Below, piece by piece: positions 9,464 through 18,973 of a stretch of DNA of 55,477 nucleotides. The position numbers and the translations under genes were made by a program. The notes below the pieces were generated by a model that had not been told where the DNA came from, searched no databases, and saw nothing but the letters and a program-made list of their open reading frames with translations. The stretch lies in assembly GCA_002529645.1 (NCBI GenBank), contig NAEP01000053.1, positions 1 to 55,477 on the forward strand, read 5' to 3'. The stretch is from Candidatus Lumbricidiphila eiseniae. Its GTDB lineage: Bacteria; Actinomycetota; Actinomycetes; Actinomycetales; Microbacteriaceae. Position 1 is the first letter of the stretch; each line of letters starts with the position of its first letter.

Positions 9464-9994
9464 TTACGGGGACGGACTGAGAGTAATCGGCGGGACTTTC
9501 GCGGGCGTGGTGGGGATACGTTCCTGAGCACAACGGGAGTAGCCGGAAATATCGAGTTGTTGCTCTTCATCCCCGTTTCGCCTCTCAGTAATTGAAATGA
9601 GAAGTTTGCCGGGTGTCCAAAATGCCACGCTGCGATTAGTCGCTGGTGTCACAACGTTTTCCTGATAGCCCTGAGTCACAAGTTTGCTCCGGAGAACAGC
9701 AAACCATTCTTGAATGTTGAAGTTCTGGTTGACGTATACAGTCCACAATCCAGTGTAGGTGGAGGCGTTTCTACCACATGTAAAGGAGCTATTTGGGAGT
9801 TCATCAACGAGCACCTGGAATGCACTTGACGGAACCTGTGTGACGATCTTCCGCATTTCGATATGGGTCTCCGCGCGAGCTTCTTCAAATGTAGGCAATG
9901 TGTTGGCTGTAGTGCAACCTAAGAGAATCAGTACGAAACCGAGCAGCAGAATCGTGCCAAACGTGCGATTATTTCTGGCTGTGAACCAAGTCAT
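9464..9994 (-). CDS. Lipoprotein paired with alpha/beta hydrolase
   Basis: The ATG at 9994 gives a signal peptide with lipobox ILLGC, then a mature region of about 150 residues homologous to the product of 8804-9343. It overlaps the hydrolase gene by 26 bases, so the two are tightly coupled. It shares TFEEARAETHIEMRKIV and a conserved TPAKVPPITLSP tail with its paralogue. It should be anchored to the outer face of the membrane. Being coupled to a putatively exported hydrolase and duplicated suggests an immunity or chaperone-like partner; no direct evidence. Confidence 0.75.
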   Translation of the reverse strand: MTWFTARNNRTFGTILLLGFVLILLGCTTANTLPTFEEARAETHIEMRKIVTQVPSSAFQVLVDELPNSSFTCGRNASTYTGLWTVYVNQNFNIQEWFAVLRSKLVTQGYQENVVTPATNRSVAFWTPGKLLISITERRNGDEEQQLDISGYSRCAQERIPTTPAKVPPITLSPSP

Positions 9995-11774
9995 ACCGTA
10001 TTCCTTCCAACACCGTGTTATTGTTCTCGGTTCCGGCGATCTGGTTGTGTTGCGCGAGCATATCCTCAATATGAAGCTTCATCGCGATGGGTGGCGCTGT
10101 CACGCCCCAGAAGACTTTTGCGAGTTCGTTTCCGCTGAAGTTGATGCCAGAGTCGCGTTCGATGATTCCGTTCTCTGCAGTCGGTGCAACAGCGTAACCG
10201 AGATCCCCCATTGCCAACCCCTGACCACTGGGTGTATAAAACAGTTTGTTGAGGTCGTAACGCCCGGCATATCCGATGTATGTCGTGGACGGGTCAGGCT
10301 TCCAGCCAGCTTTCATCCCGATCCCTCCGAGCAGGATCCGTGTGTCCAGCCGCGCTCCACGCCGTTCCGCTTCCCCGGCAGCGGCCGAACCGAAACTGTG
10401 TTCCACACTGACAATCCTCAGATCCCCGAATTCACTGGCCCGAAATCCCTTGAGGAAGTCAGCGTAGTTCGCCCCGATCACATCGGCAATTGTATTGAGT
10501 TGCGGTCCCTGCGAGAACAGATCAGCAGTCTGCGGAAAATGACCATCCTTGAAAACAAACGCAAGCACCCCACCATAGGACCGGTCTACTTCCCACTGGG
10601 CGAGTGCTTGTATTCCACCGCGGTCGCGGCTGTTCAGTGCGCCCTGATACATTCCCTTGAGCGTGGCGTTGGAGCCGGGTAGATACGACAGCACGACCTT
10701 TGCCCGGGCGGGGTCACCGATCATCTCAATAATCCGGTCAGCGCCGCGGTCGTAGAGGTAGAGCTGAATAGCACCGTCCTGCACCTGGCTGAGGTATGTG
10801 ATTTCCTGGGATAAATCCGCGATACTCGCGGCAAGAGCAACCCGCTGCGGCTGCGACAGAGCAGTCCCGTACCTGCTGATAAGTGTGGGTAGCGCATCAA
10901 GACGGGCCTGCAGTTGCGCCAGCTCAACCCGAGCCTCTGCCAGCCGATGCGCGGCAACCAGACCGTTAGCAGTCACGCGATCACCGGGCGGCAGCCCGTT
11001 CAACTGTCCGATGATGGTCGGGTACGCGGTAATAAGCGCGGTGCGCTGCACCGGGGTGAGGATGCTCCACATCCGCGCCACCTCACCCGCCGGCGGCGGA
11101 CAGCGAACCAGATCAGCAAACAGGTTTGGACGAACCAATTCCAACACGAGACGGTCAAACGCCGACATCCTGCCCACACTCACAAGCACGCCCGCACCCA
11201 CACCGGTGGTGTCGGTGCCGAGAAGGCCACTGAATTCCCCCAGCGCATCAGGTGCGGTGAGTGACATGACACAGGTCGTGTCGGCGGCCCGTCGTCGCTC
11301 GCTCAGTTGCTGCCACGCAGCACTGATGTGACGCATGTCGTTTTCTGCAGCATCCATCTGATGTTGTGCGCCACGCCGAACGGTCTCATTCGAGACGGTG
11401 GGTGGTGTCAGCTCGAGAACCTGCCGCGCTGCCGAGGCAATCTGCCGAGCTTCCCGCTCGTGCTGCCGCAGCATATCGGCCTCCCGCGCGATCTGGGCCA
11501 CAACAATGGCATACTTCCCCAGCGCGGCAGCACCCGCAGCATACCCCGAAGCAATAGCAGCAACCGCCGGTCGCAGTTCAGCGATGCGAGCAGCAATGCT
11601 GGTTGCAGCCAGTGAACGCCACGAACCATCGGATGCCCAACTCTCTGCCTGCATGAGTGGCCGCTCGATCTCCTCAACAATCATCGCGCTGCGCGCTGAC
11701 CACCGCCGTGCCCACGCGGACACATCATCGGTTGCGCACAGTCCCGGATCGTCGTTTTTCCACACTCGGGTCAT
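9969..11774 (-). CDS. DUF1023-type alpha/beta hydrolase, putative exported effector
   Basis: The start at 11774 gives 601 residues. Residues 1-230 or so are helical and tryptophan-containing (SAWARRWSARSAMIVEEIE...), like WXG100/ESX-type N-termini of actinobacterial exported proteins. The C-terminal half is a DUF1023 alpha/beta hydrolase. It has an NTIADVIGANYADFLKGF helix, and the nucleophile elbow reads VEHSFGS instead of the usual GHSYGS. No cleavable signal peptide is seen, so export would need a type VII-like route. It is followed by two lipoprotein genes, which looks like an effector-immunity arrangement. The substrate is unknown. Confidence 0.75.
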   Translation of the reverse strand: MTRVWKNDDPGLCATDDVSAWARRWSARSAMIVEEIERPLMQAESWASDGSWRSLAATSIAARIAELRPAVAAIASGYAAGAAALGKYAIVVAQIAREADMLRQHEREARQIASAARQVLELTPPTVSNETVRRGAQHQMDAAENDMRHISAAWQQLSERRRAADTTCVMSLTAPDALGEFSGLLGTDTTGVGAGVLVSVGRMSAFDRLVLELVRPNLFADLVRCPPPAGEVARMWSILTPVQRTALITAYPTIIGQLNGLPPGDRVTANGLVAAHRLAEARVELAQLQARLDALPTLISRYGTALSQPQRVALAASIADLSQEITYLSQVQDGAIQLYLYDRGADRIIEMIGDPARAKVVLSYLPGSNATLKGMYQGALNSRDRGGIQALAQWEVDRSYGGVLAFVFKDGHFPQTADLFSQGPQLNTIADVIGANYADFLKGFRASEFGDLRIVSVEHSFGSAAAGEAERRGARLDTRILLGGIGMKAGWKPDPSTTYIGYAGRYDLNKLFYTPSGQGLAMGDLGYAVAPTAENGIIERDSGINFSGNELAKVFWGVTAPPIAMKLHIEDMLAQHNQIAGTENNNTVLEGIRYDLVHSQK

Positions 11775-11984
11775 GCCTCGTGCTACCTCCCCATCCCCAC
11801 GAGCTGTCGACCAGCAGAAACAAGATTTTCCGCCGACTGCCACAACACCCCACACGCAACATCAACGTCATGTGAATCGATGTGTAATTCCCCGGTCATA
11901 ACATACCCATCCCATCAAGTTGGATGCCTTCGTTACAGCAGACCCGTCGTAAAACCCTAACCCGACAACCCCGACCACAGAGCG

Positions 11985-12125
11985 GCACCCCGACCATATG
12001 TGGATAACTCGAGATGCTCATTAATCTCGTGGCTGATACCGACCATATGTGGATAACTCCCAACGTGCGGATGTCCCGTTCACACGCCGATGCGTGGTCC
12101 CGTTCACGTATGGATAACTCGAGCA
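11985..12125. repeat. Nested direct repeats with DnaA-box-like motifs
   Basis: In the 446-bp gap between the hydrolase and proB, a 21-bp exact repeat occurs at 11990-12010 and 12039-12059. A partial third copy (GGATAACTC at 12112-12120) lies 61 bp after the second. The repeats contain TGTGGATAA, the reverse complement of the consensus DnaA box TTATCCACA, at 11999-12007 and 12048-12056; 12109-12117 differs at one base. An 11-bp repeat is also present at 12073-12083 and 12097-12107. No gene is seen here. Confidence 0.7.
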
Positions 12126-12130
12126 CCAAC

Positions 12131-12220
12131 CACGCACTCAGTACCTATGTAGTGCTTTGGCCCGACCTGGTCGCAGACATCCCAAACATTGCACGCACTC
12201 AGTACCTATGTAGTGCTTTG
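12131..12220. repeat. 29-bp direct-repeat pair with 32-bp spacer
   Basis: Two identical 29-bp copies (12131-12159 and 12192-12220) flank a unique 32-bp spacer (12160-12191), for a period of exactly 61 bp. The repeat contains a GCACT/AGTGC inverted repeat. The bases just outside each copy differ, so the repeat length is exact. The second copy abuts the proB stop codon. The spacer can be read as PDLVADIPNI. Confidence 0.95.
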
Positions 12221-13015
12221 TTATGCTCGGCGTGTTGGGTTAGGCATAAACCAGGTGCCCCCGTCACCGCCGCGCAGGGCCTCCGCAACCCGCGATGTTT
12301 CGGTAATAAGCACAGCGACTCCCGCATCGGCGGCAATCCGCGCGGCCGAGAACTTGGTCTCGGCTCCCCCGGTGCCAACCCCGGCATCACCAATACTGCC
12401 GAATTCGATCCCCGCAAGCAGATCGCCATAGGGAACCTCAGGGATGCGCTGCGCCCCAGACAAATGTGGCGGTCTCGTGTACAAAGCGTCAATATCGGAG
12501 AGCAAGACCAGGAGGTCAGCATCAACGAGCTGCGTCACAAGCGCCGCGAGACGGTCATTGTCACCGAACCGAATTTCGTGGGTTGCAACGGTGTCATTTT
12601 CGTTCACAATCGGGAGGATCCGAAGGGCGAGGAGGCGATCCATCGCGCGACGGGCATTAACACGGTGAGCCGGGTTGTCGAGGTCACCTGCGGTGAGCAG
12701 CACCTGTCCCGCCGTTATCCGGTGCCGATCAAGCGCAATCTGATACCGCACGATGAGTCGAGACTGTCCCACGGATGCCGCGGCCTGTTGTGTTGCAAGG
12801 TCGGTGGGTCGCTCATCCAACTGCAGATACGGCAGCCCTGTCGCGATGGCACCCGAGGACACAAGAATGACCTGCGCACCTCGCCCGTGCGCACCGGCAA
12901 GGGCGTCGATGAGAAGGTCAATGTGGGCGGCGTTGATGCCAGTGATGGAGGATGAGCCTACCTTCACCACAATGCGCCTGGCGGCCATGATGTCAGACCT
13001 ATGACGTAGCCTCAC
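12221..13015 (-). CDS. proB: Glutamate 5-kinase
   Basis: ProB phosphorylates glutamate at the gamma-carboxyl group, the first and feedback-inhibited step of proline synthesis. The amino-acid kinase fold is clear: [26 protein letters not shown] and FGDNDRLAA. At 264 residues it lacks the C-terminal PUA domain of the long ProB form. The GTG at 13015 overlaps the obgE stop by four bases (GTGA), which supports this start; ATG at 12988 is an alternative. It is the last gene of the rplU-rpmA-obgE-proB order. Confidence 0.95.
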   Translation of the reverse strand: MRLRHRSDIMAARRIVVKVGSSSITGINAAHIDLLIDALAGAHGRGAQVILVSSGAIATGLPYLQLDERPTDLATQQAAASVGQSRLIVRYQIALDRHRITAGQVLLTAGDLDNPAHRVNARRAMDRLLALRILPIVNENDTVATHEIRFGDNDRLAALVTQLVDADLLVLLSDIDALYTRPPHLSGAQRIPEVPYGDLLAGIEFGSIGDAGVGTGGAETKFSAARIAADAGVAVLITETSRVAEALRGGDGGTWFMPNPTRRA

Positions 13016-14553
13016 TCTTGTGATCCTTCCCCGTCGACGATCCTTGCGTCCCGCGCCACGCTGTCTCCATCCCAGAGCCTTGCTTCCCGTTCCTCATCCA
13101 GTTGCACACGTGCGGCGGTTTTTGCATCCATCCGCTCGTAATATTCAGTACGGCGTTCGGCGCGACTTGAACGGTGACGTTCGTCGAGCCGTATGTCGGA
13201 GCCGCGTGGTGCGGTGATGAGCTCAGCCGTGGATGTCAGCGTTGGTTCCCAGTCAAACACCACACCGTCACCCTCACCAATGACGACGGTTGATCCGGCA
13301 ACTGCGCCAACACGAACGAGTTCATCTTCGACGCCGAGTTTAGCGAGACGATCGGCTAGGTATCCGACTGCCTCATCGTTGGTGAAGTCAGTTTGCTGCA
13401 CCCAGCGGACCGGCTTCGCCCCGAGAATGCGGTACAGGTCGCCGTAGCTTCCGCCCTCGACCCGTACGCTGAAATCAGGTTCGTTAACAGCGCGGGGGCG
13501 CACAACAATGCGCTCTGGCATGGTTGCGTTTCTCGCTTTGTGGGTGGCAACAAGGTCACCGAGAACAAAGCTGAGCTGGCGAAGTCCGGCGTGCGTCACT
13601 GTTGAGATATCGAACACGCGATAACCACGCACCTCGAGTTCTGGGCGAACAAGGTTCGCCAGATCCTGTGCTTCCGGCACGTCAATCTTGTTGAGTGCGA
13701 TAACCTGTGGGCGTTTGGTGAGCGGTGTTTGCCCGGTGGGCACCGGGTAGGCCGCGAGTTCACCGAGGATCGTGTCGAGATCGCTCATCGGGTCGCGACC
13801 CGGTTCAAGCGTGGCGCAGTCGAGCACATGCACAAGTACTGAGCACCGCTCGACATGCCGGAGAAATTCCAATCCGAGACCCTTACCCTCGCTGGCTCCC
13901 TCAATGAGTCCTGGTACATCGGCTACTGTGAAGCGGTGTTCTCCGGCCTGCACCACTCCCAGGTGGGGATGCAGCGTGGTAAACGGGTAATCCGCCACCT
14001 TCGGGCGTGCGGCTGAGAGCGCGGCAATGAGGCTCGACTTGCCAGCCGAGGGATACCCAACGAGTGCGACATCCGCGATAGTCTTCAACTCAAGCGTGAG
14101 CTGCCGTTCTTCGCCAAGCGAGCCCAACAGCGCGAAGCCGGGAGCTTTGCGCTTCGGCGATGCGAGAGCCGCGTTTCCCAGACCACCAATGCCACCGGCC
14201 GCCGCAATAAACCGCATGCCCGGGCTGTTCAGGTCCGCGAACTGTTCCCCTGAGGGTGAGGTGACGACCGTGCCGATCGGCACCGGAAGCTCCAGCGGTT
14301 CTCCCATCCCGCCCGCACGATTGCTACCCATACCGGGCTGTCCGTTAGCCGAGGTGCGATGGGGTCGCCCGTGGTAATCAAGCAGTGTGCTCACCTGCGA
14401 GTCAGCCACCAGGATGATGTCACCACCGTGCCCACCGTTACCACCGTCCGGGCCGGCCAGTGGTTTGAACTTCTCGCGGCGGATTGAGACACATCCATGT
14501 CCACCGTTTCCCGCACGCAGAAAAAGCGTCACTTCGTCAACAAAGCTGACCAT
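13012..14553 (-). CDS. obgE: Obg-family GTPase
   Basis: This 513-residue protein has the three-domain Obg plan. The glycine-rich Obg fold covers about residues 1-160 ([31 protein letters not shown]). The G domain has [10 protein letters not shown] as P-loop, [10 protein letters not shown] and NKID. A C-terminal OCT domain follows, with a charged, arginine-rich tail. It acts in late 50S assembly and growth control. It sits downstream of rpmA and overlaps proB. Confidence 0.96.
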   Translation of the reverse strand: MVSFVDEVTLFLRAGNGGHGCVSIRREKFKPLAGPDGGNGGHGGDIILVADSQVSTLLDYHGRPHRTSANGQPGMGSNRAGGMGEPLELPVPIGTVVTSPSGEQFADLNSPGMRFIAAAGGIGGLGNAALASPKRKAPGFALLGSLGEERQLTLELKTIADVALVGYPSAGKSSLIAALSAARPKVADYPFTTLHPHLGVVQAGEHRFTVADVPGLIEGASEGKGLGLEFLRHVERCSVLVHVLDCATLEPGRDPMSDLDTILGELAAYPVPTGQTPLTKRPQVIALNKIDVPEAQDLANLVRPELEVRGYRVFDISTVTHAGLRQLSFVLGDLVATHKARNATMPERIVVRPRAVNEPDFSVRVEGGSYGDLYRILGAKPVRWVQQTDFTNDEAVGYLADRLAKLGVEDELVRVGAVAGSTVVIGEGDGVVFDWEPTLTSTAELITAPRGSDIRLDERHRSSRAERRTEYYERMDAKTAARVQLDEEREARLWDGDSVARDARIVDGEGSQE

Positions 14554-14567
14554 CCCGTGTTCCTGCT

Positions 14568-14657
14568 ACTTCCTGCTCGTGTGAGACTCTGGCAGAGCCC
14601 TGTCCCAACTTCAGGACCTGCCCTGCCCAAAACTTCCTGTCCCTGTGAGACTCTGGC
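14568..14657. repeat. Direct-repeat pair, period 64
   Basis: A 26-bp repeat (14568-14593 and 14632-14657, three mismatches) flanks a unique stretch in the gap between obgE and rpmA. It resembles the 61-bp repeat pairs, but the period is 64, so membership in that group is uncertain. Confidence 0.6.
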
Positions 14658-14762
14658 GGTGTGATCGCTCGTTCTCCGCCGCCACACTCACTCAGCGCAC
14701 CACAGACAGCACACCGTTGTGGTGGACAGACCATCCGGAATCCAGCCACCGCGTCTACCACC

Positions 14763-14797
14763 GACGAAAAGGGCGAGCCAAAGCCCGCCCTTTCGTC
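14763..14797 (-). terminator. Hairpin terminator after rpmA
   Basis: A strong inverted repeat (about 13-bp stem, GGGCGAGCC/AGCCCGCCC core) lies just after the rpmA stop. On the minus strand the 3' arm ends with CCCTTTTCG. It probably ends or attenuates the rplU-rpmA transcript before obgE. Confidence 0.7.
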
Positions 14798-14811
14798 ACA
14801 CAAAATCGATG

Positions 14812-15069
14812 CTAGCTGCCCGCTGTAACAATATTGATGACCCGGCGACCGCCCTTGGTACCGAACTGCACAGCACCCTCCTCGAGTGCGAACAACGTGT
14901 CATCGCCACCGCGCCCGACACCCGCACCGGGATGGAAGTGCGTACCGCGTTGACGAACGATGATCTCGCCCGCACCGACAACCTGACCGCCGAAACGCTT
15001 GACGCCGAGGCGCTGCGCGTTCGAGTCACGACCGTTGCGAGTGGAACTCGCACCCTTCTTGTGTGCCAT
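14812..15069 (-). CDS. rpmA: 50S ribosomal protein L27
   Basis: The 85-residue protein matches bacterial L27 ([31 protein letters not shown]). It begins directly with the mature MAHKKG form, without the cleaved extension known in Firmicutes. Its N-terminus reaches the peptidyl transferase centre and helps position tRNA. It follows rplU by 18 bases. Confidence 0.98.
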   Translation of the reverse strand: MAHKKGASSTRNGRDSNAQRLGVKRFGGQVVGAGEIIVRQRGTHFHPGAGVGRGGDDTLFALEEGAVQFGTKGGRRVINIVTAGS

Positions 15070-15087
15070 GTCTCTCTCCCTTGGCCG

Positions 15088-15396
15088 TTACTTAATACCG
15101 GTGATCTTGACGCGCGTGAGGTCTTGGCGGTGCCCTTGGCGCTTCTTGTATCCGGTCTTGTTCTTAAACTTCTGAATGATGATCTTGGGGCCGCGAAGCT
15201 CCTCGAGCACCTCGGCCGTCACCCTAACCTTTGAGAGAGCGGATGCCTCGGAGGTGATCTTGGCACCATCCACAAGCAACACCGCGGCAAGGTCAACCGT
15301 GCCGCCCACCTTGGCCTTAATCCGATCCATGGTAATGATCGTGCCGACCTCAACTTTTTCCTGGCGGCCACCGGCGCGCACTACTGCGTAGACCAC
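15088..15396 (-). CDS. rplU: 50S ribosomal protein L21
   Basis: The GTG at 15396, with GAGG eight bases upstream, gives a normal 102-residue L21 ([17 protein letters not shown]... [14 protein letters not shown]). Longer readings add sequence that does not resemble any L21. L21 binds 23S rRNA near L20. It is the first gene of the L21-L27 pair. Confidence 0.97.
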   Translation of the reverse strand: MVYAVVRAGGRQEKVEVGTIITMDRIKAKVGGTVDLAAVLLVDGAKITSEASALSKVRVTAEVLEELRGPKIIIQKFKNKTGYKKRQGHRQDLTRVKITGIK

Positions 15397-15617
15397 TGCA
15401 CGTACCTCACTCTGTGGGAGCAGATGCTCCGTCTTCACGTTTTGTATTCGGACATCGCGGCTCCGCCTTCCCTGCAGTGCAAGGGGCTGAGCCGGGCGAT
15501 CTCCCTGAGATGTGCACGCCAACCACATCTGACGGCACCAACGGGTAATCCTACTCGATGATCCAGGGGAGGCCAAACCAACCGGATATCTCGACCAAGA
15601 CCAGGCACCACATCCAA

Positions 15618-15708
15618 GGATCTGGTCGCCCGCGACCGGTCGTCCCCACCCACACGCGAATTGTCGCGTCACCGAATGGGATCTGGTCACCCGCGACCGG
15701 TCGTCCCC
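15618..15708. repeat. 30-bp direct-repeat pair with 31-bp spacer
   Basis: Copies at 15618-15647 and 15679-15708 differ by one base and have a period of 61 bp. Each contains a GGTCG/CGACC inverted repeat. They lie in the 380-bp gap between rplU and the next gene. The rest of that gap should hold the rplU promoter and leader; I see no other gene in it. Confidence 0.9.
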
Positions 15709-15776
15709 CCGACACTGATGCTCTCAAGTCTGAGTATTACTCATTCTTCACCAATTACTGCTATCTTGTTAGACCA

Positions 15777-16337
15777 ATGAACAGCAGCAGGAAAACACCA
15801 TCCAAGGTCGTCACACTGTCGATCGTCTTTGTCGCACTCGCGGCTGCTGTCGTCATCTGCTGGGTGCTGTTGGCTGGGAATTCACCCACAACCACAGTGT
15901 CAAACACCGCCGCCGTTTCTACCACAACGACTTCCCCCTCACACACTATTTCTCCCTCGCGCGCAGCTTCTCCCCCCGGCGTCTCCGCCCCACCGCCGAC
16001 GGACAACCCGGCATTGAAGACGCCGAATCCGTCGACATCACCCTCCGCTGAGTTCACCGTTTCTTTCACCGCGCTTAATCTGACATCTGATCAGCTCCAG
16101 GTAAGAGTTCTCATTGACAGCGTTATTGGTGAGGGAACATGCACTCTCACCCTGGCTTCTGGGTCTCGCACCGAGACCAGAGAGTCCGGCATCCAAGCAC
16201 TTGTTAGCTCGTCGACCTGCAAAGGGTTTGACCTCCCTCGTTCAGTTCTGCCCACTGGTTCCGTAACCGCCACGGTTACCGTGACCTCAGCGGGTACTAC
16301 TGCGCGCGCAACACAAACAATGACCATCGGGCAATGA
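15777..16337 (+). CDS. Membrane-anchored Ser/Thr/Pro-rich secreted-domain protein
   Basis: The 186-residue protein begins with a basic N-terminus and one membrane segment (VVTLSIVFVALAAAVVICWVLL). A Ser/Thr/Pro-rich linker of about 60 residues follows. The C-terminal domain of about 100 residues is beta-rich and has two cysteines (GEGTCTLTL, SSTCKGFDL) that could form a disulfide outside the cell. It looks like an immunoglobulin-like surface domain. It overlaps the lectin gene by four bases, so the two are probably partners. Its function is unknown. Confidence 0.7.
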   Translation: MNSSRKTPSKVVTLSIVFVALAAAVVICWVLLAGNSPTTTVSNTAAVSTTTTSPSHTISPSRAASPPGVSAPPPTDNPALKTPNPSTSPSAEFTVSFTALNLTSDQLQVRVLIDSVIGEGTCTLTLASGSRTETRESGIQALVSSSTCKGFDLPRSVLPTGSVTATVTVTSAGTTARATQTMTIGQ

Positions 16338-18973
16338 GGACTTTCATGAAACCGGCAAGAAAAAAAGCACCCGCGTCTGTTTTCACTCTGATACTTGTTG
16401 CGGCCTCCCTCGCGGCCGGTGTGGTCGTTTCCGAACCAACCAGCGCCAGTGCTGTGGCAGCTGCGGACTTCAACCCTGGAAATATCATTAATGATGCGGT
16501 GTTCACCAACAAGAACTCCATGTCAGTGCAGCAGATACAAGACTTCCTCAACCGCAAGGTACCCACGTGTGACACCAATGGTTCCCAAATACGCAGCGGC
16601 AGTCAGACTCGTGCTCAGTACGGGAGCTCGATAGGTTACCCGCCGCCGTACACATGCCTCAAAGACTTCTCCGAAAATGGAAAAACTGGCGCTCAAATTA
16701 TTTACGATGTCTCACAGCAGTACTCAATAAACCCACAGGTACTCATCGTCCTCCTCCAGAAAGAGCAGGGCCTCATCACCGATTCCTGGCCGTACAGCAG
16801 GCAGTACCGCTCTGCAACCGGCTTCGGATGTCCCGACACCGCCGACTGCAACGTGCGATACTACGGATTCACAAATCAGGTCAGCCGGGCCGGATACATG
16901 TTCCGCTCAATCCTCAACAATGACCCGGACTGGTACACCCCGTATGTCTTGGGAAATAACTATGTTCGATGGAACCCGGACGTCAGTTGTGGTGGCACCA
17001 CGGTCAATATTCAAAACCGTGCCACACAGGCTCTGTACAACTACACGCCCTACCAACCGAACCAGGCGGCGCTCAACGCCGGTTACGGAACCGGTGACAG
17101 TTGCAGCGCTTACGGTAATCGCAACTTTTGGCTCTACTTCAATGACTGGTTTGGGTCGACTCAAGGCTCCGGAAGCCCTGCTCTCACGAACCTCTGGATT
17201 CCCGACGGCGCATACACGGTGAACACTCCGGGAGGCCTGGCGCTGGATGTTAGCCAGAGCGGAAACTCCGACGGCACTGCAACGCAAATTTATGCGGCCA
17301 ACGGCTCGGGATCACAGGTATGGCAGTTCACCCGGCAGAGCGATGGAAGCTACACCATCAGTAATCCCCAGTCCGGCAAGTACCTGGATGTCGCCGGTGC
17401 CAGCGGTATCAGCGGCGCGAAGACACAGATCTGGACCGGAAATGGAACCTGCGCCCAAAAATGGTCGCTTGTTGCGAGTGGAGCCTACTATTCGCTCGTC
17501 TCCAACTGTTCTGGAAAAGCGCTGGATGTCACCAGCGGTGTCCTCACCTCTGGCACAAAACTCCAGATCTGGGACCAAAATGGCACCGACGCCCAGGCCT
17601 GGCAGCTGACAAGCCTGGCGCCTGCTCCGACTATTGACGGAACCTATCGCCTGACGATACCGGGGGGTATAGCGTTAGACGTGGCCGGTGGCCAGCTGAC
17701 GGATGGAGCCGCCGCCCAAATCTACACGGACAACGGCACGGGTGCTCAGGCGTGGCAGTTCACTCGACAGCCCGACGGAACCTACACAATCCGCAACCCA
17801 CAGTCCGATAAATACCTAGACGTCGCCGGTGCCAGCGACATAAACGGTGGGAAGGTGCAAATCTGGACCGGAAATGGAACCTGCGCCCAAAAATGGTCGC
17901 TTGTTGCGAGTGGAGCCTACTATTCGCTCGTCTCCAACTGTTCTGGAAAAGCGCTGGATGTCACCAGCGGTGTCCTCACCTCTGGCACAAAACTCCAGAT
18001 CTGGGAGCGAAACGGCACCGACGCCCAGGCCTGGCAGCTGACAAGCCTGGCACCTGCACCCGCCACAGTTGCTGACGGAACCTATCGCCTGAAAACGACC
18101 GGGGGTATGGCGTTAGACGTGGCGAGCGGTCAACTGACAAACGGAGCCGCCGCCCAAATCTACACGGACAACGGCACGGGTGCTCAGGCGTGGCAGTTCA
18201 CTCGACAGCCCGACGGAACCTACACAATCCGCAACCCACAGTCCGATAAATACCTAGACGTCGCCGGTGCCAGCGGCATAAACGGTGGGAAGGTGCAAAT
18301 CTGGACCGGAAATGGAACCTGCGCCCAAAAATGGTCTCTCACTGCACAGAACAATAACTATATTCTCGTCTCCAGCTGTTCCGGGAAAGTCCTCGACGTA
18401 GCCGGTGGCGGAACCGCTCCCGGCACCAGGGTCCAAATCTGGGGCCAGAATGGCACGGGCGCGCAATCCTGGACGCTCACGAGCCTGCCACCACCGGCGC
18501 CTCCTCGCTCAACCTCACCGAGTGACAACGCCGTTATCGATGGCACATACCGCCTCAAAACACCGTGGGGCATGGCGCTGGATGTCACCGCCAGTTCGCG
18601 AACCATGGGCACCCCAGTCCAGACCTGGAACGAGAACGGCACCGGAGCTCAGGAGTGGCAGGTAACTCGACAGACTGACGGATTTTATACCCTGCGCAAC
18701 CCTGGCTCCGATATGTACCTTGACGTGAGAGGAGGCAGCACTCAGTCCGGCACCGGTGTGCAAATCTGGCCCGGAAATGCGACCTGTGCACAAAAGTGGG
18801 ACATCGTGCCGAACGGCACAGGTTTTGCGCTACTCTCGGCCTGCTCACAAAATACCTCGCAAAAGGCAGCGTTGGATGTCACTGCCGCCAACCCAGCAGC
18901 GGGAACCCGCGTGCAGATCTGGGTACAAAACAGCACGCCTGCCCAAACCTGGACATTCGCCGCCACCGGGTAA
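16334..18973 (+). CDS. Secreted protein with four ricin-type lectin domains
   Basis: A signal peptide (residues about 1-40) precedes an N-terminal domain found in actinobacterial 'hemagglutinin-like' proteins. It includes SINPQVLIVLLQKEQGLIT, which recalls the catalytic-helix region of lysozyme-like transglycosylases. From about residue 295 four ricin B-type beta-trefoil domains follow, recognisable by QxW-like repeats (AQAWQLT, CAQKWSL). They probably bind sugars on host, prey or envelope polysaccharide. Domains 1 to 3 contain nearly identical DNA blocks, pointing to recent internal duplication. The start at 16334 overlaps the upstream gene; ATG at 16346 is an alternative. Confidence 0.8.
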   Translation: MRTFMKPARKKAPASVFTLILVAASLAAGVVVSEPTSASAVAAADFNPGNIINDAVFTNKNSMSVQQIQDFLNRKVPTCDTNGSQIRSGSQTRAQYGSSIGYPPPYTCLKDFSENGKTGAQIIYDVSQQYSINPQVLIVLLQKEQGLITDSWPYSRQYRSATGFGCPDTADCNVRYYGFTNQVSRAGYMFRSILNNDPDWYTPYVLGNNYVRWNPDVSCGGTTVNIQNRATQALYNYTPYQPNQAALNAGYGTGDSCSAYGNRNFWLYFNDWFGSTQGSGSPALTNLWIPDGAYTVNTPGGLALDVSQSGNSDGTATQIYAANGSGSQVWQFTRQSDGSYTISNPQSGKYLDVAGASGISGAKTQIWTGNGTCAQKWSLVASGAYYSLVSNCSGKALDVTSGVLTSGTKLQIWDQNGTDAQAWQLTSLAPAPTIDGTYRLTIPGGIALDVAGGQLTDGAAAQIYTDNGTGAQAWQFTRQPDGTYTIRNPQSDKYLDVAGASDINGGKVQIWTGNGTCAQKWSLVASGAYYSLVSNCSGKALDVTSGVLTSGTKLQIWERNGTDAQAWQLTSLAPAPATVADGTYRLKTTGGMALDVASGQLTNGAAAQIYTDNGTGAQAWQFTRQPDGTYTIRNPQSDKYLDVAGASGINGGKVQIWTGNGTCAQKWSLTAQNNNYILVSSCSGKVLDVAGGGTAPGTRVQIWGQNGTGAQSWTLTSLPPPAPPRSTSPSDNAVIDGTYRLKTPWGMALDVTASSRTMGTPVQTWNENGTGAQEWQVTRQTDGFYTLRNPGSDMYLDVRGGSTQSGTGVQIWPGNATCAQKWDIVPNGTGFALLSACSQNTSQKAALDVTAANPAAGTRVQIWVQNSTPAQTWTFAATG
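17430..18340. repeat. Near-identical long repeats within lectin gene
   Basis: The DNA blocks at about 17430-17620 and 17865-18050 are almost identical. The blocks at about 17700-17880 and 18145-18325 are also almost identical, with a period of roughly 440 bp (one lectin domain). Such similarity at silent positions implies recent duplication or gene conversion between domains. The block may cause assembly errors. Confidence 0.85.

Noticed and set aside
11999-12117. Replication origin based on DnaA boxes
   Set aside because: Only two perfect boxes, both inside one repeated sequence, with no AT-rich unwinding region and no dnaA, dnaN or gyr genes nearby.
15397-15690. Extended N-terminus for L21
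   Set aside because: The extra residues do not resemble L21 and include the 61-bp repeat pair.
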